Virus record (IMG/VR): IMGVR_UViG_3300023198_000559
Location: 1-64,000 of that record
From: a virus
DNA length: 64,000 bases
Reading direction: 5' to 3' (one strand)
The notes beneath the pieces are model-generated. The model was not told the origin of the DNA and made no database searches. It saw only the letters and a program-made list of their open reading frames with translations. This document shows, one piece after another, positions 1 to 5,754 of this stretch. Each line of letters starts with the position of its first letter. Within the stretch, counting starts at the first letter, position 1. The position numbers were made by a program, and so were the translations under genes.

Positions 1-97
1 CCTTAATTTGCTGCTCTTGCCAATCTATATGCTTTTCAAGATTTAAAAGATACGTGGTCTTGTGTACTAGTTTTGGTCTGACTGGTCTTGCTGTCAT
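1..97 (-). CDS. QIKE-repeat coiled-coil protein, partial
   Basis: Only the first ~32 codons are inside the window; the gene continues beyond base 1. The ATG is at 95-97 and overlaps the stop of the upstream gene as ATGA. It starts MTARPVRPKLVHKTTYLL, then enters a helical stretch ending QEQQIK, the same unit that is repeated in the next two genes. This makes it a third member of a local coiled-coil family. Function unknown. Confidence 0.55.
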   Translation of the reverse strand, partial: MTARPVRPKLVHKTTYLLNLEKHIDWQEQQIK

Positions 98-375
98 TTT
101 AGTGCTTGTTTAATTCTAACAATAGATTGTAACCATTTAGGAACATAAAACTTAATAATCTCTTTCAGCTCCTTAATTTCAGCTTCTAATGATTTATTCC
201 TATTCTCAATTTCAGGTATATATCCATCAATCGTTTTATTAGCCACCTCATTCCATTCTTTCAGCTCCTTGATTTGCTGCTGCTGTGCTGCTATAAATTC
301 ACTGGCTTCTTTTGCCTTATAAACAACCTCGTCATTTAATAGGTGCTTTACAATATGTGCCTCTAATAGTTTCAT
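94..375 (-). CDS. Coiled-coil protein with QIKELKE units
   Basis: A 93-residue protein, almost entirely predicted helix, with heptad spacing of Leu/Ile and many Lys, Glu and Gln. QQQIKELKE and AEIKELKEIIKFY are visible, matching the repeat in the neighbouring genes. It ends in a basic segment (IVRIKQALK). It overlaps both flanking genes by 4 bases, so the three are probably translated together. No enzyme motif is seen; a structural or protein-binding role is an inference. Confidence 0.7.
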   Translation of the reverse strand: MKLLEAHIVKHLLNDEVVYKAKEASEFIAAQQQQIKELKEWNEVANKTIDGYIPEIENRNKSLEAEIKELKEIIKFYVPKWLQSIVRIKQALK

Positions 376-905
376 TTCTTTAGTGCTTGTATTTTTTCGT
401 GTAATTTACGTGGTAATTTTTCTATATATCTTTCAGATTCAAAGATAATTTCTTTCAGCTCCTTGATTTGTCGGCCTTTATTAGCGTTACCATCGGCCTG
501 GGTTTTATAACGTTTTTCTAATTTAGCATTCCTTGATGCCAGATGCTTAACCTTGCCTTCCAGTTCTGTGATTTGCTCCAGCTTTGCATGAAACCTGTCT
601 CTATACTTTAAGTGTAGATTTTCTTCAAGAGTAAGTCTATCTTCCAGCTCCTTGATTTGCCTCCTTAACGGAAGCCCCTCATCAATAAGATGCTGCTTAC
701 TTAATTTCAGCTCCTTGATTTCTTTATTTCTAATATTTCTAATTGTTGATAGTTTTGCATGTTTTCTTCTCAGCTCCTTGATTTGCTGCTCTTGCTTTTC
801 AAATAATTCCATAGCTGGCAAGCTAATAGGTAACCAATATTCCTTCCCTTTTATGTAGTATATAACTCCACAAGAACCTTTGTCTATTTCTGGTTTATAA
901 CTCAT
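372..905 (-). CDS. Coiled-coil protein with about seven QIKELK units
   Basis: A 177-residue protein. The first ~30 residues (MSYKPEIDKGSCGVIYYIKG) look globular; the remainder is a long coiled coil containing repeated Q/E-IKEL-K/E units. The DNA coding for these units is itself repeated (see the repeat entry). The gene overlaps the next one by 4 bases. No known family is recognised; a dimeric or multimeric rod is likely. Confidence 0.75.
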   Translation of the reverse strand: MSYKPEIDKGSCGVIYYIKGKEYWLPISLPAMELFEKQEQQIKELRRKHAKLSTIRNIRNKEIKELKLSKQHLIDEGLPLRRQIKELEDRLTLEENLHLKYRDRFHAKLEQITELEGKVKHLASRNAKLEKRYKTQADGNANKGRQIKELKEIIFESERYIEKLPRKLHEKIQALKK

Positions 906-917
906 TTCTTTAGTGCT

Positions 918-1208
918 TTATAAATAACTATCACAGTTTGGACAATAAGGTGGTGCATTATCGTGAAAATGGTATGAATCTGGATGTTTACAATCATTAA
1001 GTGTAGTATCAGATCCTAAGATATCAGTTATATGCTGTAATGTATGTTTTCTTTCTGTAGGGGTCATACCCCTAGTTAATTGTTTTTCTGTTACTTGTAA
1101 TATTTTGATAAGACTTTTAATATGGGCATACAGATCAGTAATTAAATTTTCTGTTCCCGGGCTTGCTTTGTATTCCCTATATTTAGGGTCATCTTTCATA
1201 GGTATCAT
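918..1208 (-). CDS. Small protein with C-terminal zinc-knuckle-like motif
   Basis: A 96-residue protein that begins two bases downstream of the tRNA-Asp 3' end (start at 1206-1208; an internal ATG four codons in is also possible). The C-terminus holds Cys and His (CKHPDSYHFHDNAPPYCPNC), resembling a single zinc-binding site. The middle is helical. Function unknown. Confidence 0.6.
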   Translation of the reverse strand: MIPMKDDPKYREYKASPGTENLITDLYAHIKSLIKILQVTEKQLTRGMTPTERKHTLQHITDILGSDTTLNDCKHPDSYHFHDNAPPYCPNCDSYL

Positions 1209-1210
1209 AG

Positions 1211-1283
1211 CAGTCCATACGAGAGTCGAACTCGCTCCATACTCATAGACAGTGAGATATCTTAACCATTTGACCTATGGACT
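1211..1283 (-). tRNA. tRNA-Asp (GUC)
   Basis: Seven-pair acceptor stem (AGTCCAT with ATGGACT), T arm GCGAG-TTCGACT-CTCGT and anticodon loop CTGTCTA giving GUC. The D stem is weak (three pairs) and the top pair of the anticodon stem is T-T. No CCA is encoded. Confidence 0.85.
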
Positions 1284-1287
1284 GTGT

Positions 1288-1322
1288 GAAAATAAAGGGA
1301 GACTCATCTAGAATAATCTCCC
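1288..1322 (-). terminator. Rho-independent terminator candidate
   Basis: On the minus strand GGGAGA and TCTCCC enclose a 14-base loop and are followed by TTTATTTTC. It lies between tRNA-Gly and tRNA-Asp. The region 1323-1447 between it and tRNA-Gly holds no convincing gene. Confidence 0.5.
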
Positions 1323-1447
1323 TGGGCTGTTTTTTAATGCTGAGCAACTTCAGGCTCTTTCATCTAGAATTCCCTTTGTGTAACCACCGTTACAACGGGT
1401 TGTGGAGTCGGGCCACACGATACAGTGGGGATCACCCCGACATATGG

Positions 1448-1522
1448 AGCGCAATGTGAGATTCGAACTCACGACCCTCTACTTGGAAGGAAGACGCTCT
1501 GACCGGACTGAGCTAATTACGC
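1448..1522 (-). tRNA. tRNA-Gly (UCC)
   Basis: Acceptor GCGTAAT with ATTGCGC (one T-G pair), D stem GCTC/GAGC, anticodon loop CTTCCAA giving UCC, and T arm GTGAG-TTCGAAT-CTCAC. The anticodon stem has one T-T mismatch. Confidence 0.9.
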
Positions 1523-1530
1523 TTGTATTG

Positions 1531-1605
1531 TACTCTCTGCTGGATTTGAACCAGCGACTTCCCACTTGTAAGGAGGGCACTCTTCCCGGGCTGAGTTAAG
1601 AGAGC
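1531..1605 (-). tRNA. tRNA-Val (UAC)
   Basis: Acceptor GCTCTCT with AGAGAGT, D stem ACTC/GAGT, anticodon loop CTTACAA giving UAC, and T arm GCTGG-TTCAAAT-CCAGC. The anticodon stem has one mismatch. Confidence 0.88.
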
Positions 1606-1639
1606 AGGAGCACTTTATTAAGGTCAAAGTGCGAAAACC

Positions 1640-1716
1640 TGGTGGCGGGGACGGGAATTGAACCCGCAATTAAGAGTTTATGAGACTCTCCTGTTACCAA
1701 TTACATGCACCCCGCG
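1640..1716 (-). tRNA. tRNA-Met (CAU), initiator-like acceptor end
   Basis: Acceptor CGCGGGG with CCCCGCC leaves C1 opposite C72, a mismatch position that is a hallmark of bacterial initiator tRNA. The anticodon loop is CTCATAA (CAU) and the T arm GCGGG-TTCAATT-CCCGT. A CCA end is encoded, unlike in its neighbours. The anticodon stem is AGAGT/ACTCT and lacks the three G-C pairs of a true initiator, so identity (initiator, elongator or Ile2) is open. Confidence 0.85.
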
Positions 1717-1732
1717 GTGTAAAGTTAATAAT

Positions 1733-2377
1733 TTATTTTAAATTACGATACATTTCTTCTACATTAAGGTGTAGATCATCTAATGAACCTGTATTCTCGA
1801 TTATATAATCGAATTTTTCGTAGTCATCTAAAGATATTTCAGAAGGATGCTGGTCTATTACTACAGTAGGACGATTGACACGAATGACAACGCCTCCTCT
1901 AGCTCTAATAGCATCTGCTTCATTAGGAAACCTTACATCTGTGATTATCCAGTTAGGATAAGCATCAGCTATAGTAGTTCCACCTTTGACATTTGGTACA
2001 CGTCGTAGTTTTAGTTCATATTCTGAAAATAAAGCGTTTACCCAGCACTGAGGATGTAACTGTCTCCCCATCTCTGTACCTATTTTCTGTAGCATTTCTC
2101 TACCGGTTAAAGTGTGTCCATCAAATTCCCAGAGATTACTTAAAGGATAAGCTTTAAACTCTTGATTTTCGAATTCTTCTACATCTATACCCGTAAGTAA
2201 GGAAGCTACTTGTTTAACCTTATATGCAAATTTTTTAATTGTATAGTAAGGTAATGTTATTCCATCTTGTCTGAGACCTTCTAGAACTTTTATGGGAGTG
2301 GCTAATTTTTGAATAGTTTCTCCAACTTCGTCTTTACCAGATCCCATTTTACCAGATATTCCTATTAGGTTTACCAT
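1733..2377 (-). CDS. Deoxynucleoside monophosphate kinase-like P-loop protein
   Basis: A 214-residue protein resembling phage deoxynucleotide monophosphate kinases (T4 gp1 type), which phosphorylate dNMPs to dNDPs. The N-terminus carries a P-loop (GISGKMGSGKD, residues 6-16). Typical later features are REMLQKIGTEMGR and the segment WIITDVRFPNEADAIRARGG, where DVRFPNE is characteristic of this family. The gene overlaps the downstream end of the HAD-type gene by one base (2377), suggesting joint translation and a shared role in supplying dNTPs along with the ribonucleotide reductase. Confidence 0.85.
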   Translation of the reverse strand: MVNLIGISGKMGSGKDEVGETIQKLATPIKVLEGLRQDGITLPYYTIKKFAYKVKQVASLLTGIDVEEFENQEFKAYPLSNLWEFDGHTLTGREMLQKIGTEMGRQLHPQCWVNALFSEYELKLRRVPNVKGGTTIADAYPNWIITDVRFPNEADAIRARGGVVIRVNRPTVVIDQHPSEISLDDYEKFDYIIENTGSLDDLHLNVEEMYRNLK

Positions 2378-2769
2378 TAATCATTGTTTTCAATCAGTTC
2401 GTTAAATGCGTCAAGCAAATCCATACTCTGTGTAAGACCTGCATTGTCATCTAATAATAAATTAAAGAAAGGTTTTCTAACTGTAGGGTCTTCATAGAGT
2501 GTTGATTTGTTTACTGCATCAAATTCTATTCCATATACCTCTTCAGCGATAGTAAGTTTATACTGGATACTCCAGTCATTTGCTACTGTCCATAAACATA
2601 AGTCTACTTTAGTCCTTACTTTATGTATTAATTCTCTTACACGCTCACATCTCTTAACGATGCGTGGGTCAGTGTTTAAGGGATAGATCGTATTATCAAA
2701 ATCTAAACCTACAACAATACCTCCGTGCGTTTTGTAAGTATTAACTAGTTTTTCAAGTTCACAATTCAT
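2377..2769 (-). CDS. HAD-superfamily hydrolase-like protein
   Basis: A 130-residue protein with HAD motif I at residues 23-27 (DFDNT) and a C-terminal motif LLLDDNAG that supplies the metal-binding aspartates. LCLWTVAND matches the motif II region. Family members are phosphatases or nucleotidases; some phage versions are 5'-nucleotidases or polynucleotide phosphatases. The coupling to the dNMP kinase gene suggests a nucleotide substrate, which is an inference. Confidence 0.75.
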   Translation of the reverse strand: MNCELEKLVNTYKTHGGIVVGLDFDNTIYPLNTDPRIVKRCERVRELIHKVRTKVDLCLWTVANDWSIQYKLTIAEEVYGIEFDAVNKSTLYEDPTVRKPFFNLLLDDNAGLTQSMDLLDAFNELIENND

Positions 2770-2790
2770 ATGCTTAGTTTAAAATATTAG

Positions 2791-2861
2791 TGGAATCAGA
2801 TAGAGTCGACCTATCGTCCCCGGGTCTTCAATCCGGTGCTAAACCCCTCAGCTACAATTCC
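2791..2861 (-). tRNA. tRNA-Phe (GAA)
   Basis: Acceptor GGAATTG with TGATTCC, anticodon loop TTGAAGA giving GAA, and T arm GATAG-GTCGACT-CTATC. The T loop starts G instead of T and the inner anticodon pair is mismatched, so the fold is slightly irregular. Its first ten bases also encode the end of the next gene. Confidence 0.75.
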
Positions 2862-2998
2862 ATTTGGTACCTTCTTATCCTAGGCGTAAGACTGGGGTGC
2901 TCCCAGGCGCCAGTGATGTTAGAAAAGCCAGACCCTCTATAGCTTCGTCTTCCTCTTACGTAGAAAACTTTACCAGATGCTGTCGATAGTGGTACCAT
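2852..2998 (-). CDS. Small basic protein ending inside tRNA-Phe
   Basis: A 48-residue reading frame beginning MVPLSTASGKVFYVRGRRS. It is Arg-rich, with no recognised family. Its last codons and TAG stop (2852-2854) lie in the first ten bases of tRNA-Phe: the stop is the T8-A9-G10 of the tRNA. The same arrangement occurs at 4389-4535. It fills otherwise empty sequence between two tRNAs, which supports reality, but it is short. Confidence 0.5.
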   Translation of the reverse strand: MVPLSTASGKVFYVRGRRSYRGSGFSNITGAWEHPSLTPRIRRYQMEL

Positions 2999-3002
2999 AC
3001 TG

Positions 3003-3076
3003 TAGTCTATGCAGGATTTGAACCTACGACATACTCCGTATCAGGGAGGCGCTCTACCAAGCTGAGCTAATAGACT
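3003..3076 (-). tRNA. tRNA-Ile (GAU)
   Basis: Acceptor AGTCTAT with ATAGACT, D stem GCTC/GAGC, anticodon loop CTGATAC giving GAU, T arm GTAGG-TTCAAAT-CCTGC. Confidence 0.88.
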
Positions 3077-3146
3077 ATAAAGCCCCGTTGTGTTCTTCCT
3101 TACTACACGAGGCGACATAATAACGTACGTCTGACGATTGTTTTTG

Positions 3147-3219
3147 TAGGACCGGAAGGACTTGCACCTTCTCCCTTCCGCTTAAAAGGCGGAAGCTCCC
3201 CTTGTTGAGCTACGATCCC
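3147..3219 (-). tRNA. tRNA-Lys (UUU)
   Basis: D stem GCTC/GAGC, anticodon stem TCCGC/GCGGA with loop CTTTTAA giving UUU, and T stem GAAGG/CCTTC with unusual loop TGCAAGT. The first base follows directly on the stop codon of the gene at 3220, with no spacer. Confidence 0.82.
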
Positions 3220-3477
3220 TTAAATCTTATCGGGGTCGTGTTTACTTTCTTGATTTTTCATGTTTTCTTCTATTAATTTTAAAGTTTCAATACTATTCAT
3301 TAGAGTTGTTGCATCTTTGATGTCCCAATAGTGGTCACAGTTAGCAGCCATACCATCTAAACTATCTGATGTAAAGGTGCTATATGATTGCCTCCAGGGG
3401 TTGGGAACTGCTCTGTATCTAAAGCAATTCATTCTTAACGTGCAGGTTTTATCTGCACACATTGATATATCAGGCAT
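3220..3477 (-). CDS. Small cysteine-cluster protein
   Basis: An 85-residue protein starting MPDISMCADKTCTLRMNCFRY: Cys at 7, 12 and 18, with a fourth further on at MAANCDHYW, which fits a zinc-binding or disulphide-poor knuckle. The second half is helical and charged. Its stop abuts the tRNA-Lys gene. Function unknown. Confidence 0.65.
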   Translation of the reverse strand: MPDISMCADKTCTLRMNCFRYRAVPNPWRQSYSTFTSDSLDGMAANCDHYWDIKDATTLMNSIETLKLIEENMKNQESKHDPDKI

Positions 3478-3480
3478 ATT

Positions 3481-3747
3481 TTAATGGCTAAAATGTTGTA
3501 CAATAAATTGAATTTTTCCATATACAGAGTGGGAATTATGATCCACTTCATACCAAGCTCTTATAAATTTAGCCCATAATGAACCTGGGTCATCAGCATA
3601 AATAAAATCACCACTCATGTTGGGTCGAGGGATCCGATACTTACCTAAACGTAGTTCATCGGGTTCCTCTTCCATATTTCTAGATTGGCTAACAAAGAAT
3701 TCCCAGGCTTCTGGATGTTTTTCTTTATTACTCTCTTTCTTATTCAT
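3481..3747 (-). CDS. Hypothetical protein, 88 residues
   Basis: A mostly hydrophilic protein with several Trp residues (HPEAWEFF, SLWAKFIRAWYEVD). It sits between tRNA-Met and the cysteine-cluster gene with 3 bases of spacing, so co-transcription is likely. No family recognised. Confidence 0.6.
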   Translation of the reverse strand: MNKKESNKEKHPEAWEFFVSQSRNMEEEPDELRLGKYRIPRPNMSGDFIYADDPGSLWAKFIRAWYEVDHNSHSVYGKIQFIVQHFSH

Positions 3748-3762
3748 TTTTTTGTTGTTTTG

Positions 3763-3836
3763 TGGGCCCTGCAGGGGATGATCCTGCGACCTTCTGGTTA
3801 TGAGCCAGCTGCTCCGACCAATTGAGCTAAAGGCCC
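3763..3836 (-). tRNA. tRNA-Met (CAU), elongator or Ile2 type
   Basis: Perfect acceptor GGGCCTT/AGGGCCC with G-U pairs, D stem GCTC/GAGC, anticodon stem GCTGG/CCAGA, loop CTCATAA giving CAU. The T loop reads ATCATCC, which lacks the usual TTC start. A lysidine-modified Ile2 tRNA cannot be excluded from sequence. Confidence 0.78.
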
Positions 3837-3837
3837 A

Positions 3838-4071
3838 TTAAATTTTATAAATGTCGTGAGAGTATCTATTTACTCCATTATTAGTAGTATAAGTTTTACC
3901 TGAGTAAGTATATGTATGAGTAGGTGGTTCACCTTTCTTTAAACATCTTACCATTTTAGGAGTAAAACCTGCTACTGTACCTCTCATTAAAGAGGAATTA
4001 GCTGAAGGATTATAAATTATCTCGTCGCCAATCTTTAAGTCGTTACCTTCAAAATCTACATGTATTCCCAT
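3838..4071 (-). CDS. Hypothetical protein, 77 residues
   Basis: Start chosen at the ATG overlapping the upstream stop as TAATG (4069-4073); it begins MGIHVDFEGNDLKIGDEIIY. Beta-rich, with Gly and Tyr, possibly an SH3-like barrel (GDEIIY then RGTVAGF is typical of such folds). It ends one base before tRNA-Met. Function unknown. Confidence 0.6.
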   Translation of the reverse strand: MGIHVDFEGNDLKIGDEIIYNPSANSSLMRGTVAGFTPKMVRCLKKGEPPTHTYTYSGKTYTTNNGVNRYSHDIYKI

Positions 4072-4310
4072 TATTCTACTGTTAAAACGTAAACTGAGTA
4101 TGTCGTTGTGACTACAGTTGATTTTTCGTTTAGAACTTGTAGTTTTGTTACTACAGATGTTGACCATAAACCTTTACCTTCTTCAACAACTGGAAAACGT
4201 TGCCTTAAAACAGGAAAGTCGCTAAATTCAATCTTGTGATCTTCACCTACAGTGTTATAATCACTAATTTCATCTATTACTTCTACTTTTGTTATTATTC
4301 CTTTTATCAT
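4071..4310 (-). CDS. Hypothetical protein, 79 residues
   Basis: Begins MIKGIITKVEVIDEISDYNT and ends in a beta-rich segment (YSVYVLTVE). It is translationally coupled to the next gene by a TAATG overlap. No family recognised. Confidence 0.6.
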   Translation of the reverse strand: MIKGIITKVEVIDEISDYNTVGEDHKIEFSDFPVLRQRFPVVEEGKGLWSTSVVTKLQVLNEKSTVVTTTYSVYVLTVE

Positions 4311-4325
4311 TTGTTTGTTGTTTAG

Positions 4326-4398
4326 AACATCCTATAGGATTCGAACCTATAACCATAGACTTAGAAGATCCACGCTCTTCCAATTGAGCTAAGGATGC
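4326..4398 (-). tRNA. tRNA-Arg (UCU)
   Basis: Acceptor GCATCCT with AGGATGT, D stem GCTC/GAGC, anticodon loop CTTCTAA giving UCU, T arm ATAGG-TTCGAAT-CCTAT. Its 5' end overlaps the preceding small gene by ten bases. Confidence 0.9.
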
Positions 4399-4535
4399 TT
4401 GTCATTTATTTGTCTTATAATTTCTCTTTTTTCTGCAGCTCTTTCTTTTCCCCAAAAGAACTTTCTACCTACTTTACGCATGTGTTTAGCCCATTCATTA
4501 GGCTTTGTTAAATTACCTTTCTTTACTGTTCCCAT
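4389..4535 (-). CDS. Small basic protein ending inside tRNA-Arg
   Basis: A 48-residue protein starting MGTVKKGNLTKPNEWAKHMR and continuing RKFFWGKERAAEKREI. Short basic proteins with a NEWAKH...FW.KERxAxK pattern are common in phages, though no function is known to me. It starts three bases after tRNA-Thr and its TAG stop (4389-4391) is bases 8-10 of tRNA-Arg. Confidence 0.7.
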   Translation of the reverse strand: MGTVKKGNLTKPNEWAKHMRKVGRKFFWGKERAAEKREIIRQINDKHP

Positions 4536-4537
4536 AG

Positions 4538-4609
4538 AGTCAAACCTAGGAATCGAACCCAGTTATCAGGTTTACAAAACCCGCGCATCGCCAGCAATGC
4601 TTGTAAGAC
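4538..4609 (-). tRNA. tRNA-Thr (UGU), imperfect acceptor
   Basis: D stem GCAT/ATGC, anticodon stem CGGGT/ACCTG with loop TTTGTAA giving UGU, and T arm CTGGG-TTCGATT-CCTAG. The acceptor GTCTTAC/GTTTGAC has two central T-T mismatches, so function may be reduced. Confidence 0.75.
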
Positions 4610-4614
4610 TTGTG

Positions 4615-4687
4615 CACACCCTGAAAGATTCGAACTCTCTACTACTGGGTTTGGAAGCCAGTATCCTACCCAGAGGATCTAAGATGC
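4615..4687 (-). tRNA. tRNA-Trp (CCA)
   Basis: Acceptor GCATCTT with AGGGTGT (three G-U pairs), D stem ATCC/GGAT, anticodon loop TTCCAAA giving CCA, T arm GAGAG-TTCGAAT-CTTTC. The innermost anticodon pair is C-C. Confidence 0.8.
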
Positions 4688-4695
4688 GTGTGTTG

Positions 4696-4768
4696 CTGAC
4701 CTTTATGGATTCGAACCAGAATCTACCCGATTAACAGTCGGGAGCTTTACCAATTAAGCTAAAAGTCA
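4696..4768 (-). tRNA. tRNA-Asn (GUU)
   Basis: Acceptor TGACTTT with AAGGTCA, D stem GCTT/AAGC, anticodon stem CCCGA/TCGGG with loop CTGTTAA giving GUU. The T stem TCTGG/CCATA has one mismatch. Confidence 0.85.
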
Positions 4769-4803
4769 GTGTTACTTCAATACGTCAATGTACTTATTAT
4801 TAG

Positions 4804-4870
4804 TTGGGACAACAGGGCTCGAACCTATGACCTCCCTCTTCAGGCGCTCTACCCACTGAGCTACATCCCG
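4804..4870 (-). pseudogene. Degenerate tRNA lacking a proper anticodon arm
   Basis: A 67-base element with intact D arm (GCTC-AGTGGGTA-GAGC) and T arm (ATAGG-TTCGAGC-CCTGT), but only 11 bases (CCTGAAGAGGG) where a 17-base anticodon arm should be. Pairing gives at best a 3-4 pair stem with no T33. C1 is opposite A72. Either a decayed tRNA or a tRNA mimic with another role. Confidence 0.6.
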
Positions 4871-4908
4871 AAGTACTAGTTTTATTACTCGAGTTTTTAC
4901 TAGTACTT
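4871..4908. repeat. Perfect 10-bp inverted repeat
   Basis: AAGTACTAGT and ACTAGTACTT are exact reverse complements separated by 18 bases. The hairpin begins at the base next to the 5' end of the degenerate tRNA, so in the transcript it would sit just upstream. A processing signal is an inference. Confidence 0.75.
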
Positions 4909-4931
4909 ACTATTACCTTGCGATAATAATG

Positions 4932-5006
4932 TGGAGAGTAAGGGAATTGAACCCTTGGACTCCTGGTTGCAAACCAGGTGCATTAGCCAACGCATGCTTA
5001 AACCCC
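4932..5006 (-). tRNA. tRNA-Ala (UGC)
   Basis: D stem GCAT/ATGC, perfect anticodon stem CCTGG/CCAGG with loop TTTGCAA giving UGC, T arm AAGGG-TTCAATT-CCCTT. The acceptor GGGGTTT/ACTCTCC has two mismatches. Confidence 0.82.
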
Positions 5007-5012
5007 ATTATT

Positions 5013-5225
5013 TTATTCTTGTTGTGACTGCTCGTATGCTAGTCTATCTTGTTCATACTGTTCTTCTCTTTCTTGTTGTCTTTCTTCTTCTCTTCTTGCT
5101 TCTGCGTATCTTTCTTCTCTTTCGTATCTTTCCGGGTCCTCATCATAATACTCCTGCTCTTGTCTGATTGAGCGAATCATATCTACAGGCATTATACAGC
5201 CTGTTGGGAATTCTGGTCTTGCCAT
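5013..5225 (-). CDS. Small Glu/Arg/Gln-rich protein
   Basis: A 70-residue protein. The first ~20 residues (MARPEFPTGCIMPVDMIRSI) look ordered; the remainder is a highly charged, Tyr-containing low-complexity helix with alternating E, R, Q and Y. Likely a single long helix or a disordered region. A terminator precedes it. Function unknown. Confidence 0.65.
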   Translation of the reverse strand: MARPEFPTGCIMPVDMIRSIRQEQEYYDEDPERYEREERYAEARREEERQQEREEQYEQDRLAYEQSQQE

Positions 5226-5238
5226 AGTTTTTAGTCAT

Positions 5239-5271
5239 TAAAAAACCCCTACTGAATTAACAGCAGGGGTT
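5239..5271 (-). terminator. Rho-independent terminator
   Basis: Minus-strand AACCCCTGCTG and CAGTAGGGGTT pair (one mismatch) around TTAATT and run into six T. It would end transcripts from tRNA-Glu before the gene at 5225. Bases 5272-5375 contain only a 20-codon frame that is not called. Confidence 0.8.
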
Positions 5272-5375
5272 ATACCAGGTTGGGTATAGTACTGCTGTTA
5301 AGTGGCCATATCTACGGCCCCCTTAAACGTTCTTGCAATATTTATACACCAATTTTTCATAATCTTATTATTTTG

Positions 5376-5450
5376 TACTCCCGACGAGACTTGAACTCGC
5401 AATCTCCAGGTTGAAAGCCTGACGGCCTACTCCAATTAGCCTACGGGAGC
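5376..5450 (-). tRNA. tRNA-Glu (UUC)
   Basis: Acceptor GCTCCCG with CGGGAGT, D stem GGCT/GGCC, anticodon stem TCAGG/CCTGG with loop CTTTCAA giving UUC, T arm GCGAG-TTCAAGT-CTCGT. Confidence 0.9.
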
Positions 5451-5522
5451 AGATCTCCTCTACAGGTTCATTTAAAGTACGGTTTGTGTCAGAATTTTTC
5501 ATAAGTTTCAAAGTTAATACAA

Positions 5523-5636
5523 TTATAGTTTAATCCAATAGAAGTGAGGACAATTTTTACATTTAAATTTATAGCCTTTATAAATATCAGAGGCTACGAG
5601 CTTAAATGTGTGTAATCGACACTGCTTGGTTTTCAT
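5523..5636 (-). CDS. 37-residue Cys-containing small protein
   Basis: Starts MKTKQCRLHTFKLVASDIYK and ends KFKCKNCPHFYWIKL. A CxxC pair with a Cys and a His near the N-terminus could bind one zinc. It overlaps the preceding gene by 35 bases. Short, so moderate confidence. Confidence 0.5.
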   Translation of the reverse strand: MKTKQCRLHTFKLVASDIYKGYKFKCKNCPHFYWIKL

Positions 5637-5754
5637 AAGTGTTTCGTATGTAGTCCTCAGATGCTCTTAAACTAAACCAGTTTTCGACACCTTTGGGCTT
5701 TAAAATTTTAAAGATCCACTCTTCTTCATCGTAAGAAGATTGAGTAATCGTCAT
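5602..5754 (-). CDS. Hypothetical protein, 50 residues
   Basis: Start placed at ATG 5752-5754 (MTITQSSYDEEEWIFKILK), which overlaps the zinc-knuckle gene upstream by 29 bases. The sequence is well balanced (Trp, Lys, Glu) and coding-like. No family recognised. Confidence 0.5.
   Translation of the reverse strand: MTITQSSYDEEEWIFKILKPKGVENWFSLRASEDYIRNTYENQAVSITHI

Larger units (their letters stand above)
1..800 (-). repeat. Dispersed ~20-bp repeat coding for QQIKELK
   Basis: The plus-strand word TTCAGCTCCTTGATTTGCTG or a close variant appears about eight times (near 8, 165, 262, 455, 565, 641, 706 and 771). On the coding strand it reads as codons for Q-Q-I-K-E-L-K. Conservation of DNA, and not only of protein, across three adjacent genes suggests recent duplication or recombination. 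Confidence 0.75.

Noticed and set aside
1323-1447. Cys-rich peptide frame between the terminator and tRNA-Gly
   Set aside because: Starts only from a TTG inside the tRNA gene and has no supporting context.
1402-1599. Plus-strand frames across the tRNA cluster (also at 4399-4734 and 4931-5167)
   Set aside because: They run through minus-strand tRNA genes with clear cloverleafs and have no coding character; shadows of tRNA genes.
5376-5450. 44-codon minus-strand frame through tRNA-Glu
   Set aside because: It overlaps nearly the complete tRNA, whose fold is well supported; the frame is explained by chance.
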